Assembly (NCBI RefSeq): GCF_030408635.1
Contig: NZ_CP047198.1
Span: 1 to 64,000, forward strand
DNA from: Corynebacterium coyleae
GTDB lineage: Bacteria; Actinomycetota; Actinomycetes; Mycobacteriales; Mycobacteriaceae
Direction: 5' to 3'
Length of the DNA stretch: 64,000 nucleotides
Within the stretch, counting starts at the first letter, position 1; each line of letters starts with the position of its first letter. A program made the position numbers and the translations under genes. The notes below the pieces were generated by a model that searched no databases, was not told where the DNA came from, and saw only the letters and a program-made list of their open reading frames with translations. Of this stretch, positions 54,612 through 62,860 are shown piece after piece.

Positions 54612-55057
54612 GGCATTAGCCTCACAATCGTGCGTCCCATCTTCATATCCATACCCACGGTCACCCGCTCAGGCTGATCAATTCGCACCCCATTGACAAA
54701 GGTGCCGTTGCGCGAATCCAAGTCCTCCACAAACCAGTCACTGCCACGCCGGAACAGGCGCGCATGGCGTGACGACGCATAATCGTCACCCAGCTGGAAG
54801 TCATTGTCACCAGCCCTACCAACAGTGAACTCCTCCAAGCTGGCAATCTCCATGTGGGAGCCTTGCAACGGGCCCGCAACAACCGCAAGAGTGCGCGCCT
54901 TTTCCCTCGGCGCAGGCGAAGAAGCCACCGCTTGGCGACGAACCGCCCCACCCGCCGAGACAACATCCTTACGCTGCGTCCACATCACCAGCAGGATGAA
55001 GACCCACAACAGCGCCAACAAACCAAAACGCGCGCTGAGGATAATTGTGGAATCCAT
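54608..55057 (-). CDS. fhaB: FHA-domain protein FhaB (FipA type)
   Basis: It binds phosphothreonine partners of PknA/PknB and connects them with division proteins. The 149-residue protein has an N-terminal membrane segment (about 10-30) and a C-terminal FHA domain with VGRAGDNDF, SSRHARL and DSRNGTFVNG, the phosphothreonine-binding loops. It overlaps pstP by four bases and begins 18 bases after fhaA. Confidence 0.94.
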   Translation of the reverse strand: MDSTIILSARFGLLALLWVFILLVMWTQRKDVVSAGGAVRRQAVASSPAPREKARTLAVVAGPLQGSHMEIASLEEFTVGRAGDNDFQLGDDYASSRHARLFRRGSDWFVEDLDSRNGTFVNGVRIDQPERVTVGMDMKMGRTIVRLMP

Positions 55058-55075
55058 CTCAAACCTTCCGGTGCT

Positions 55076-55951
55076 CTACGGCTGGAAATACTCAGTACTC
55101 GGGTGCGACACCGAATCCGTGAAGTCCGGCTCATTCGCATTCATCGGCACCTCATCCTGGCCGCCAACAATACGAACCTCGATGTTGGAATGGCCCAGCG
55201 TAATCACGTCGCCATCCGCCAGCATCCAGTTATCCACCGGCTCATCATTGACCGTCGTGCCGTTCGTGGACTGCAAATCCACCAACACCGCAACCTGGCC
55301 ATCCCAGGTGATCTCAGCGTGCTGACGCGACACACCCGTATCCGGCAGACGGAAATCAGAATCATTCGAACGGCCCAAAATGTTGGACCCCTCGTGCACC
55401 AAGTACGTACGCGAAGAGCCATCCTGCAGCAGCAGGCTCACCGTGGCATTCTGCCCAGTTGACTCGCCAGTATTCGGTTCGGACATTGCATCCTCCTTAC
55501 TCTCCGAGCCCAAGGCACGGGCACGCTTCTTCGGTTCCGCCACAATGGCGTCGAATCCACTCACCACATCCGGCATCGTGTCGATATACGACGACACACG
55601 GAGCTGGCCCGTCCTCAAACCCGACTCCTCGGCAATACGCACAACAACTGGCCCATCCAAGAACCACTGCTTGTTGCGTACGTACCGCATGAGCTGATCG
55701 GCGAGGTCCGCAGGAAGGTCACGATTCTTGGACAAGTTTTCCAAGTCCTTCGAAGACACACCCACGGCGTACACATTCGGGGCGACATACTCGTCCCGAT
55801 CCGTGACCACCAGCGAGTCCTGTGCCTCCTGCTTGACCAGCACCTCAATCTCCTCCGGCACAACCTTGCCGCCAAACAGCGCAGCCATAGAGTTATCCAA
55901 GCCGCGCTGCAGAGAACTATCGAGCTTTGCCAGCTTGTCCATTACCGCCAC
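55076..55951 (-). CDS. fhaA: FHA-domain protein FhaA
   Basis: It binds phosphorylated partners such as MviN-type lipid II flippase regulators in related species. The 291-residue protein has an N-terminal DUF3662-type domain (about 1-125, VVPEEIEVLVKQEAQD), an acidic linker and a C-terminal FHA domain with LGRSNDSDF, SRQHAEI and QSTNGTTVN. The GTG at 55951 lies ten bases after AAGGAGG; the ATG three codons later is an alternative. It is the first gene of the operon, and its promoter must lie in the 166 bases between it and tRNA-Leu. Confidence 0.93.
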   Translation of the reverse strand: MAVMDKLAKLDSSLQRGLDNSMAALFGGKVVPEEIEVLVKQEAQDSLVVTDRDEYVAPNVYAVGVSSKDLENLSKNRDLPADLADQLMRYVRNKQWFLDGPVVVRIAEESGLRTGQLRVSSYIDTMPDVVSGFDAIVAEPKKRARALGSESKEDAMSEPNTGESTGQNATVSLLLQDGSSRTYLVHEGSNILGRSNDSDFRLPDTGVSRQHAEITWDGQVAVLVDLQSTNGTTVNDEPVDNWMLADGDVITLGHSNIEVRIVGGQDEVPMNANEPDFTDSVSHPSTEYFQP

Positions 55952-56117
55952 TTCCCACGCACCTCCTTTCTTCACATGCAAATTTAAGTAACTCGGACAG
56001 TATAGGTGCCCACCCCGACACGACCTATCTGAAAACGCAGTGCGCGTGTCTAAAACATAGTGTGGGCTGGCGGTTTGTAATTTCCATACGGCTCGTTCTA
56101 TATTTATCAAGTCGCCC

Positions 56118-56201
56118 GCCCGGGTGGCGGAATTGGCAGACGCGCTGGCTTCAGGTGCCAGTGTTCGCAAGAACGTGGGGGTTCAAGTCCCCCCCCGGGC
56201 A
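56118..56201 (+). tRNA. tRNA-Leu (CAG)
   Basis: The 84-base class II tRNA has a 7-bp acceptor stem GCCCGGG with CCCGGGC, anticodon CAG at 56152-56154 and a variable arm. Its T-loop is GTTCAAGTC. The last eight bases of the 3' half and three following bases are part of a 16-bp duplication caused by an IS inserted directly behind. Confidence 0.96.
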
Positions 56202-56204
56202 CAA
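56189..56204 (+). repeat. 16-bp target duplication, left copy
   Basis: CCCCCCCCGGGCACAA overlaps the 3' end of tRNA-Leu and abuts the left end of the IS. The same 16 bases recur at 57657-57672. Confidence 0.9.
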
Positions 56205-56227
56205 TGTGTTGTCTCGAGACATCGTTC

Positions 56228-57457
56228 CTACGGTGTCTCGAGATTTTTGTTTTTGGAGTTGCCCCGTTTGGGGTTTAGTTCGTTGTCTGATTGGTTGTAG
56301 TAGATCTTTTCGTCGGTGAGTGTGTAGGCAGCGATTTGTGCCCCGGTGGCGTTTATTTTGATGTCGACGTGGTTGTCTACGCAGACCATGGTGATGGGTT
56401 CGCCGCCCCAGCGTCGGCCGATGTAGAGGCGGCGTAATTTCCCGCCCCATCGCAGAGTGGTCTTGCCGTTGATGCTGACTTTGTCGGTGCGTAGCCGGTA
56501 GTGGTGGTCGAAGTTTGCTGCTGCCGGTTTGGCTTTGGGCAGTGCGCTGTAGGCCTCGGCTGGGGTGATGCGGGCGAGTGCTCTGTGTGGGCGTTTGTAG
56601 TTGTAGTAGTCGATGATCTCGTTGATATCTTCGTTGAGCTCCTCGATGGTTTGTGCTGGTGGCTTGTTGTTTAGCGCGAGTTTGAGTGTGTGGTGGAAGC
56701 GTTCGACTTTGCCTTGGGTTTGCGGGTGGTAGGGCTTGCCGTTTTTCTGGGTAATGCCCAAGTCGATGAGCAGTTGCTCGAAGCCGTTTCGTGACGGGTT
56801 TTTCCGGTCGGTGTTGGTGGTAAATGCTCGGCCGTTATCGGTGAGCGTTGATTGTGGGCAGCCATGTACCTGAACTGCTGCGATAAAGCTTGTGATGACG
56901 TTTGTGACGGTGGCTGTGTGGTAGGCGCGGCAGGAGATGATGAATCGGGAGTGGTCATCGAGGATGGTCAGGATGGCTACGCGTTTGTGTCCGGCGATGG
57001 TCCAGTCGCTGTAGTCCATTTGCCATGTTTCGTTGGGCTGGTCTGCCTGGAAGCGACGCCAAGAGCTGCGTGGGCGTTTTTGGGGCTGTGGTGTGATGCG
57101 TCCGTTGTTGGCAAGCACTCGGTGGATGGTTGATACTGCTGGTGGAGGGTCTATTCCGTCTTGTTGTAGGTGCCAACGGATGGTGTGAGCGCCGGCGTCG
57201 GTGCCGCGGTGGGTGAGTTCGTCGCGCAGTTGAAGAATGCGGTCGACAACTGTTTTGTCGAGCGCCCTTGGGTTTGTTCTTGGCCGTTTTGATCGAGGTG
57301 TAAGCGCGTCCATGCCGCCTTCTCGGTAGCGCTTTTGCAGTGTTCTGATCCACCGGGTCGAAACGCCGAAGTGCTCAGCCGCCTCGGCTTGGCTCATGCC
57401 TGTGGCGAGCATGGTCTGGATGATGATTTTCGGTGTGGGCTTGCCTGGTTTCTCCAT
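56228..57457 (-). CDS. IS481-type transposase
   Basis: It catalyses element movement. The 409-residue protein has an N-terminal helix-turn-helix (about 18-45, MSQAEAAEHFGVSTRWIRTL) and an rve/DDE core with Asp148 (WQMDYSD), Asp207 (TLTDNGR) and Glu252 (GKVERFHHT). The C-terminus is a basic tail. No frameshift is visible. Its promoter would lie in the iterated motif region 57472-57650, so transposase binding there could autoregulate. Confidence 0.93.
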   Translation of the reverse strand: MEKPGKPTPKIIIQTMLATGMSQAEAAEHFGVSTRWIRTLQKRYREGGMDALTPRSKRPRTNPRALDKTVVDRILQLRDELTHRGTDAGAHTIRWHLQQDGIDPPPAVSTIHRVLANNGRITPQPQKRPRSSWRRFQADQPNETWQMDYSDWTIAGHKRVAILTILDDHSRFIISCRAYHTATVTNVITSFIAAVQVHGCPQSTLTDNGRAFTTNTDRKNPSRNGFEQLLIDLGITQKNGKPYHPQTQGKVERFHHTLKLALNNKPPAQTIEELNEDINEIIDYYNYKRPHRALARITPAEAYSALPKAKPAAANFDHHYRLRTDKVSINGKTTLRWGGKLRRLYIGRRWGGEPITMVCVDNHVDIKINATGAQIAAYTLTDEKIYYNQSDNELNPKRGNSKNKNLETP

Positions 57458-57471
57458 CCGATAAGCATGGG

Positions 57472-57650
57472 CGGAACGATGACTCGAGACATCGGTTTTC
57501 GGCCCGGTGGGGCATTTTCAGTGGGCTCGTTTTCCACCGGAACGATGTGGCGAGACATACCCGCAGGACAAACCGGAACGATGTGGCGAGACATACCCGC
57601 AGGACAAACCGGAACGATCTCATGAGACATGCGGAACGATGTCACCGAAC
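57472..57650. repeat. Iterated GGAACGAT...GAGACAT motifs in the IS right end
   Basis: Five copies of GGAACGAT start near 57473, 57539, 57575, 57611 and 57633. Most are followed by a GAGACAT half. Copies two and three are part of two perfect 36-bp tandem units (57541-57576 and 57577-57612). The left end has a similar site in reverse (CGAGACATCGTTCC). These look like transposase-binding iterons. Confidence 0.82.
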
Positions 57651-57656
57651 CAGACA

Positions 57657-57672
57657 CCCCCCCCGGGCACAA
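57657..57672 (+). repeat. 16-bp target duplication, right copy
   Basis: The second CCCCCCCCGGGCACAA. It carries a duplicate of the tRNA-Leu 3' end, followed by the original tRNA downstream sequence and terminator. Confidence 0.9.
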
Positions 57673-57675
57673 ACC

Positions 57676-57717
57676 AAGTCCCGACACATACTCCCCGGAG
57701 TGTGGGTCGGGACTTTT
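57676..57717 (+). terminator. Original terminator of tRNA-Leu, now behind the IS
   Basis: AAGTCCCGAC (57676-57685) pairs with GTCGGGACTT (57706-57715) with an inner ACTCC/GGAGT hairpin and a T-run. The 1.45-kb IS now separates it from its tRNA. Between 57718 and 57885 no other feature is visible. Confidence 0.85.
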
Positions 57718-57885
57718 GCTGTTTTGACCCCTGAAGGTGGTAGGAAATTTTAAGCCCCGGGCGCTTGCTTGAGCAGAGGCGACACCGGGGCGTACGAGAA
57801 AGAGATTACACTTAAAGGGCGCTACGTCCAAGCATAGGTGCTGTATTTGTGCGCACATTTATAAAAGGTCAAGGGGGTTGACACT

Positions 57886-59031
57886 TTGGGGTCCTTAGAT
57901 GGGGTTGAAGGTTCTGGCTCCGAGTTTTTCTTCTCAAAGCTCGTCAGTGACTCGCGCTTTGCGCCGTATCTGCAGGAAGCAAACAACGATGTGCAGAAAG
58001 CTAGAGAGCTTTATCTGTGGGCTGGGGAGGTTGCCGCTGCAGGTCTGGAGTTACTTGCCCATTTTGAAGTTGGGCTGAGAAACGTCATCGATAAGGCTCT
58101 TAGGGAGCATTTCGAACACGATGCTGGCTCAGTGCCGTGGATATTCTCTCGAAATCCTTTAATTGGAGAAGGAGTCCGGGAAAGGGTTGAAGACACAAGG
58201 GAGGGATTAAGTCCCCACCACCGAGATTCGCGGGAGCAGATAACCGCGAACTTGCATTTCGGATTTTGGACTCGAATGCTTGGAAAAGGCAACGACGAGC
58301 TTTGGCGCCTCTGTTTGCAAGGTGCGTTCCCTTATGCCCGAAGCCGTAGCGAAGTCGGCGCCGCAGTGGAAGGGATTAGAAACTTTCGTAATCGCGTGGC
58401 TCACCACGATTCGATTCTTGATACCGATGTCCCGTTTGAATGCGATCGGATTTTTGCCGTAGCGAACTATGTTGATCCTGCGTTCGAGCATTTTCTTAGG
58501 GCAGTAGACCGCGTTGAGTCCCTGTACAACCGGCGCCCGACCGAACCAGCAGATACTTTGTTAGTTCCTGGAAAGAAGGAATGGGAGCTTTATAAAAAGA
58601 CGTCTGTGTATGTCTGTAAATCAGGACGAACGTTTCGTCCTGTGCGTCATCTTGCGTTTTATGTTGACAGAAAGATTCAAACTGAGATTCCTGCGGTCAA
58701 GTATCGGCAGGACAATATCACCTGGAATTTGAACGAGGCGCGGCTCTTAAGGAAAGAGGCAAAAGACCGCAACAGGCCTGAACTGCGGAAAATCGCGCAA
58801 GCCATTGAAGAGCTATCTCAAAATGGATGGTGTGATGGCAGTGGGGTTGAAGGTCGGTATCAAGCGTTTGTGTTGACCTCAAAGGACGAAACGCAACCAC
58901 TTGGAGCGCATCGGACTTTGCCAAGTGAAATTGAAAATACTGCGTCCGGTAAAGGCAGTGGTTGGGTGACTAAGCAGCGCTATTTGTACTTAGAGCGACT
59001 TATGCAGCAAGGTGCGGCCTACCTGGCGTAG
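57886..59031 (+). CDS. Abi-like HEPN protein with C-terminal extension
   Basis: The product has 381 residues. The N-terminal 220 residues match the Abi-like plan of the protein at 5483-6319: a membrane-like helix (LLAHFEVGLRNVIDKAL) and FRNRVAHHD with an R-X4-H HEPN motif (Arg168, His173). About 160 further residues, absent from the other protein, contain KTSVYVCKSGRTFRP and HLAFYVDRKIQTEIP, a pattern I cannot name. The start is TTG 57886, eight bases after AAGGGGG. AT-rich codons and position behind the IS and tRNA-Leu suggest a genomic-island location. Probable toxin-type RNase of a defence system by family only. Confidence 0.72.
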   Translation: MGSLDGVEGSGSEFFFSKLVSDSRFAPYLQEANNDVQKARELYLWAGEVAAAGLELLAHFEVGLRNVIDKALREHFEHDAGSVPWIFSRNPLIGEGVRERVEDTREGLSPHHRDSREQITANLHFGFWTRMLGKGNDELWRLCLQGAFPYARSRSEVGAAVEGIRNFRNRVAHHDSILDTDVPFECDRIFAVANYVDPAFEHFLRAVDRVESLYNRRPTEPADTLLVPGKKEWELYKKTSVYVCKSGRTFRPVRHLAFYVDRKIQTEIPAVKYRQDNITWNLNEARLLRKEAKDRNRPELRKIAQAIEELSQNGWCDGSGVEGRYQAFVLTSKDETQPLGAHRTLPSEIENTASGKGSGWVTKQRYLYLERLMQQGAAYLA

Positions 59032-59076
59032 ATCCTGCGACAAGGTGAAAAAGAACCGCGCGGTAGTATTCCCCGC

Positions 59077-60468
59077 ATGGAATCCACCAGCACACCCGCG
59101 CAGCGCTGGGGCTTCTTTGCTGTTGTATCTCTCGGCCTGCTCATGATCGGGCTGGATAATTCAATTTTGTACACGGCGTTGCCCGCGCTTGAACGTAGTC
59201 TCGGCGCAGGTCCCAGCGAGGGCCTGTGGATCATTAACGCCTACCCGCTTGCACTTGCGGGCCTTTTGCTTGGCACAGGCACGCTGGGGGACCGGGTGGG
59301 CCACCGCAAGATGTTCCTGATCGGTCTCGGGATTTTCGGTGTGGCGTCGCTGGGTGCGGCGTTCGCGCCGGGCACGGCTGAGATGATCGCGGCGCGCGCC
59401 ATGTTGGGTGTTGGTGCGGCTGTGATGATGCCGGCGACGTTGGCGTTGATCCGTCTGACGTTTTCCGACGAGCGCGAGCGCAACCTTGCCATCGGTATTT
59501 GGGGCGCGGTTGCCGTGGTTGGCGGCGCGCTCGGACCGGTGGTTGGTGGTCTGCTTCTGGAGTTCTTCTGGGTCGGTTCGGTGTTCCTCATCAACGTGCC
59601 GATTGTGTTGCTTGCGCTCGTGCTTACGGTGTGGCTGGCGCCGCCGAATCTGCCGAATCCGAACAAGGCGTGGGACGTCATATCTTCGCTGTATTCGCTG
59701 GTTGCGCTGTCGGGCCTGACGATGGCGATCAAGCAGGCTGCGAACACCCAAAGCGTCGCGCTGCTGGTCGGCTCGATCGTGGCGTGCGTGTTGGGCTCGT
59801 GGCTGTTTGTGCGGCGTCAGGCGCGCCTCGATGACCCGCTGCTCACCTTCGACATCTTCCGGTCCCGCATGTTCACCGGCGGCGTTGTTGCCGCGGCGGG
59901 TGGCATGTTCATCATGGCGGGCGCGGAATTGATGACGACGCAGAAGCTGCAGCTTGTCGACGAATTTACGCCCCTGAAGGCCGGCACCACCGTCGTCGCC
60001 ATGGCCGTGGCCGCCATTCCCGCGTCGACGCTCGGTGGTGCGTTTTTGCACAAGGTTGGCTTCATGCCGTTGATCGCTGGTGGTTTCGCGTTATCGGTGG
60101 TGGGGGCTGGTCTGCTGGTGGTGGGCGCGTCGTCGCATAGCGTGCTGTTCGAGGTTGTGTCGCTTGCGGTGTTGGGCTTTGCGGTGGGCTCGGTGATGAG
60201 TGTGTCGTCGATTGCGATCATTGGCGCGGCTCCGATGAACCGTTCCGGCATGGCGGCGGGTGTGGAGGAGGTCTCCTACGAGTTCGGCACCCTGACCACC
60301 GTCGCGCTGACCGGTTCGCTGCTCCAGCGGGGTCTGGATGGTGGCGCGACGTACACCGAGTCGTACGAGAATGTGCTGTTCGTGCTGGCCGTATCTGCGG
60401 TTGTGTTCGCGGCGGCCACGTGGTGGTGCTTCCGCGACAACCCGAAGTCGGGGTCGGTCAATGCCTGA
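59077..60468 (+). CDS. MFS drug-efflux-type transporter
   Basis: The product has 463 residues with 12 to 14 hydrophobic segments. The loop motif GDRVGHRKMF (motif A) and GVGAAVMMPATLAL match DHA2/EmrB-QacA transporters; LDNSILYTALP near the N-terminus is the DHA2 motif D1. Substrate unknown, with multidrug export most likely by family. It shares an 8-base overlap with the membrane-protein gene that follows. Confidence 0.88.
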   Translation: MESTSTPAQRWGFFAVVSLGLLMIGLDNSILYTALPALERSLGAGPSEGLWIINAYPLALAGLLLGTGTLGDRVGHRKMFLIGLGIFGVASLGAAFAPGTAEMIAARAMLGVGAAVMMPATLALIRLTFSDERERNLAIGIWGAVAVVGGALGPVVGGLLLEFFWVGSVFLINVPIVLLALVLTVWLAPPNLPNPNKAWDVISSLYSLVALSGLTMAIKQAANTQSVALLVGSIVACVLGSWLFVRRQARLDDPLLTFDIFRSRMFTGGVVAAAGGMFIMAGAELMTTQKLQLVDEFTPLKAGTTVVAMAVAAIPASTLGGAFLHKVGFMPLIAGGFALSVVGAGLLVVGASSHSVLFEVVSLAVLGFAVGSVMSVSSIAIIGAAPMNRSGMAAGVEEVSYEFGTLTTVALTGSLLQRGLDGGATYTESYENVLFVLAVSAVVFAAATWWCFRDNPKSGSVNA

Positions 60469-61657
60469 TATGAATCCGCGGGCGTGGCACCGCAAAGCCT
60501 CCAAGCCGGTGAGCATTTGGATGGGCGTGTTCATCATCGTGGGGCTTGTCCACCCGTTCATCCCTGAGGGATCGTGGCTGCTCATCCACATTTTTACGCT
60601 GGGCATTCTGACAAACTCGATCCTGTTGTGGTCGCAGACGCTCACTGAGCGCTTCCTGGGGCGCAAGCTTGACGACGCCACCCGCCCCGCCCAACTCACC
60701 CGCACCTATCTGCTCAACGCCGGCATCGTCGCAACGCTGATTGGCCAGATGCTGCTGTGGTACTGGCTGACCTGGGTCGGCGCGCTGGTCGTCGGCGTTG
60801 TGGTGGCGTGGCATGCGGTGGTGTTGGCGGGGCAGGTCAGGGCGTCGCAACGAAGCAATGCGAGTGTGTACGGCTTCGTGGCCTCGGCGTGCTGTCTGCC
60901 GGTCGGTGCGCTGTTCGGCGCGGCGCTGTCGGCCGGACTGCCTGGTCAGTGGCACGGTGCGGTGCGCCAGGCGCACATGTTCATCAACGTTGGCGGCTTC
61001 GTCGGCTTTGCAGCCATGGGCGCGCTGAGCGTGCTGTTTCCCGCGATGTGGCGCACGCGCGCCGTGGGGAGGGTCGGTGTGGCACTGGTGCTCGCTGGCG
61101 CTGGCGTCACCGTGGCGGTCGCGGGTGCGCTGCTGCGGATGTCCGTGGTTACCGGCATCGGCACCATGGTGATCGTTGCGGGCTGGGCGTGGCTCTACCA
61201 GGGCTTTGTGGTTAACGCGCTGACGGTGCTTCGCGATCCCCGAGGTCGCATCACCTACCCAGCGCTATCGGCCCTGTTCGCGGTTGCGTGGCTGATTGGC
61301 GGGCTGACCTGGTACGCAGTGCGCCTGTTCGGCGGATCTGCCGACATTCCAACGTTGCCGCTGCTGCTCGGGTTTGCAGCACAACTGCTCATCGGCGCGA
61401 TGAGCTACCTCATGCCAACCATGATGGGCGGTGGGCCGGCAGCGGTGAAGGCCGGGCTCCGTGAACTCAACCGGGCTGCCTACGTGCGCGTCGGCCTGTT
61501 CAATGTGGCGCTGTTGGCATGGCTGGCGGTGAACAATTCCTACGCGCGGATTGTGCTGTCCTTCGTCGTATTTGGCGTGCTCGTGGCGTTCATTCCGCTG
61601 CTCGCGCGGGCCGTGAAGGCGCAGGTGGCGTTGATTAAGGCGTCACGTCGACCCTAA
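60461..61657 (+). CDS. Polytopic membrane protein of copper-oxidase-associated type
   Basis: The product has 398 residues and about ten membrane segments. The early pattern WLLIHIFTLGILTNSILLWSQ resembles the membrane part that is fused to multicopper oxidase or nitrite reductase-like domains in actinobacterial proteins. Here that catalytic part is missing. ATG 60461 overlaps the MFS gene; ATG 60470 is an alternative. Its end overlaps the convergent cupredoxin gene by 23 bases. A role in copper or nitrogen-oxide metabolism is suggested by this neighbour (inference). Confidence 0.6.
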   Translation: MPDMNPRAWHRKASKPVSIWMGVFIIVGLVHPFIPEGSWLLIHIFTLGILTNSILLWSQTLTERFLGRKLDDATRPAQLTRTYLLNAGIVATLIGQMLLWYWLTWVGALVVGVVVAWHAVVLAGQVRASQRSNASVYGFVASACCLPVGALFGAALSAGLPGQWHGAVRQAHMFINVGGFVGFAAMGALSVLFPAMWRTRAVGRVGVALVLAGAGVTVAVAGALLRMSVVTGIGTMVIVAGWAWLYQGFVVNALTVLRDPRGRITYPALSALFAVAWLIGGLTWYAVRLFGGSADIPTLPLLLGFAAQLLIGAMSYLMPTMMGGGPAAVKAGLRELNRAAYVRVGLFNVALLAWLAVNNSYARIVLSFVVFGVLVAFIPLLARAVKAQVALIKASRRP

Positions 61658-62021
61658 AGAGCATCCCCATTGTTTTGTGCCCGGCGATGGTGCACCACCC
61701 GAGCGTGTCAACGTTGAACTCGCCGTAATAGGCGCTCGCGCTCTCACCTGGGCTGAGTCGGCCCGAGTATCCCTCGCCAACTTTCAGGTCGTGTTCTTTG
61801 TCGCCGGAGTTTGTCAGGTTGACCACGAGTTTGATGCCACGTGGAACCTCGACACGGTCGGGGATAAACCGCATGCCTTCGATGTCCACATCAACGTGGA
61901 CGACGTCGTCGCCAGTTGGAAGCTCGCCTTGGGCAGGCGCCAGGAGTGTTGCTGCGGATGCAGTCCCAGCTATGAGTGCCGCGACCACGGACCAAGCTGC
62001 GATGTGGGTGTTGCGCGCCAC
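61635..62021 (-). CDS. Secreted cupredoxin
   Basis: The product has 128 residues. A signal peptide (about 1-24, ending ASAA) precedes a plastocyanin-like domain. The type 1 copper ligands are all visible: His77 (KEHDL), Cys110, His115 and Met120 in CTIAGHKTMGM. It is likely a small electron carrier or copper binder outside the membrane. The start is GTG 62021 with AAGGAG seven bases upstream. It is divergent from the Fe-S-type regulator and convergent to the membrane protein. Confidence 0.85.
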   Translation of the reverse strand: MARNTHIAAWSVVAALIAGTASAATLLAPAQGELPTGDDVVHVDVDIEGMRFIPDRVEVPRGIKLVVNLTNSGDKEHDLKVGEGYSGRLSPGESASAYYGEFNVDTLGWCTIAGHKTMGMLFRVDVTP

Positions 62022-62039
62022 GGACGGCTCCTTAGTAGT

Positions 62040-62056
62040 GAGTTTGCGTAGAACTC
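62040..62056. promoter_or_regulatory. Candidate operator upstream of the cupredoxin
   Basis: GAGTT-N7-AACTC is a 5-bp inverted repeat between the divergent cupredoxin and regulator genes, in range to control the cupredoxin. Confidence 0.35.
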
Positions 62057-62080
62057 ATTGTACGACCCGTGAAAATCAAA

Positions 62081-62109
62081 TTGGGATACAACTCAGTAAG
62101 GCATATAAT
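62081..62109 (+). promoter_or_regulatory. Promoter of the HTH regulator gene
   Basis: TTGGGA (62081-62086), 17 bases, then consensus TATAAT (62104-62109), 36 bases before the ATG. Confidence 0.6.
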
Positions 62110-62145
62110 TTCAGGAATGCCCGTAACACGTCCAGGAGAATGCGC

Positions 62146-62832
62146 ATGGAACGCAGACATGCACCGCGACCATCTGGTGAGCTGATCGCAGCCGTTCACC
62201 GGCTGACCGCGAAACAGGTCGACGTGTTCCACGAGGTGCAGCGCCACCCTGAGGGAGTCCAAGTCGCCGAGATCGGCGAGGCGCTTGGCATGCACCCCAA
62301 CACAGTGCGCGGCCACCTCGACGAACTGATGAGCGCAGGCGTGGTCAGCCGCCACGTCGCTACCGGATCTGGCAGGGGCCGCCCGTCGCACGTGTACACC
62401 GCTCGGGTTGCACGCACGAGCAGTGCGTCGCGCGCAATTGTGGCACTGGTGGAGGTGCTTGCGAGCAAACTGCCTGACGACGCCACCGCCACCACCGCTA
62501 AGGCCATCGGCCGCGAATGGGCCAACCGGATCAACGCCCGCCCTGAAAGCGGTACCGCAACAGACCTGGACTGTGCGGAGCGACAGGCCGCCGAGATGCT
62601 GCGGGAGATGGGCTTCGATCCGCTGCACCGCCCCGACGCCACAACGCGGAAAGTGCGGGAACTCGGCCTCAACGCCTGTCCCTTCATCACGGAGAGTGGC
62701 AAGCGCCCTGCCCCGGTCATCTGTGCGCTGCACGAAGGGTTCTTGGAGGAAAGCCTCGACGGCTTCAAGGTGCAGTTGCGCCCCCACGACCGGCCAGGGG
62801 AGTGCGGGGCCCGTCTGACCAAGCGGCCTTAG
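62146..62832 (+). CDS. HTH regulator with Cys cluster (SufR-like)
   Basis: The product has 228 residues. The N-terminal winged helix-turn-helix is visible (VQVAEIGEALGMHPNTVRGHLDELMSAGVV, about residues 37-66). The C-terminal part has Cys178, Cys193 and Cys220 in NACPF, VICALHEGF and GECG, with Cys143 further upstream. Spacing resembles the Fe-S ligand set of SufR-type regulators, which sense iron-sulfur or oxidative status. Its ATG 62146 has AGGAG seven bases upstream. Divergent from the cupredoxin, which it may control. Confidence 0.72.
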   Translation: MERRHAPRPSGELIAAVHRLTAKQVDVFHEVQRHPEGVQVAEIGEALGMHPNTVRGHLDELMSAGVVSRHVATGSGRGRPSHVYTARVARTSSASRAIVALVEVLASKLPDDATATTAKAIGREWANRINARPESGTATDLDCAERQAAEMLREMGFDPLHRPDATTRKVRELGLNACPFITESGKRPAPVICALHEGFLEESLDGFKVQLRPHDRPGECGARLTKRP

Positions 62833-62860
62833 TATCCTCCGCAGGTCCTACACTTGCGGC

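Larger units (their letters stand above)
56205..57656 (-). mobile_element. IS481-family insertion sequence at tRNA-Leu
   Basis: The element has 1,452 bp. Both ends start TGT and give 24-bp inverted repeats matching at 18 positions (56205-56228 and 57633-57656). They directly abut a 16-bp direct repeat on both sides. One full-length transposase gene lies inside. Intact ends, transposase and duplication indicate a recent, probably active insertion. The 200 bases inside the right end carry iterated motif copies. Confidence 0.9.

Noticed and set aside
57657-57672. Prophage or integrative-element attachment site at tRNA-Leu
   Set aside because: The direct repeats directly abut IS inverted ends and no integrase gene is present, so an IS target duplication explains them better.
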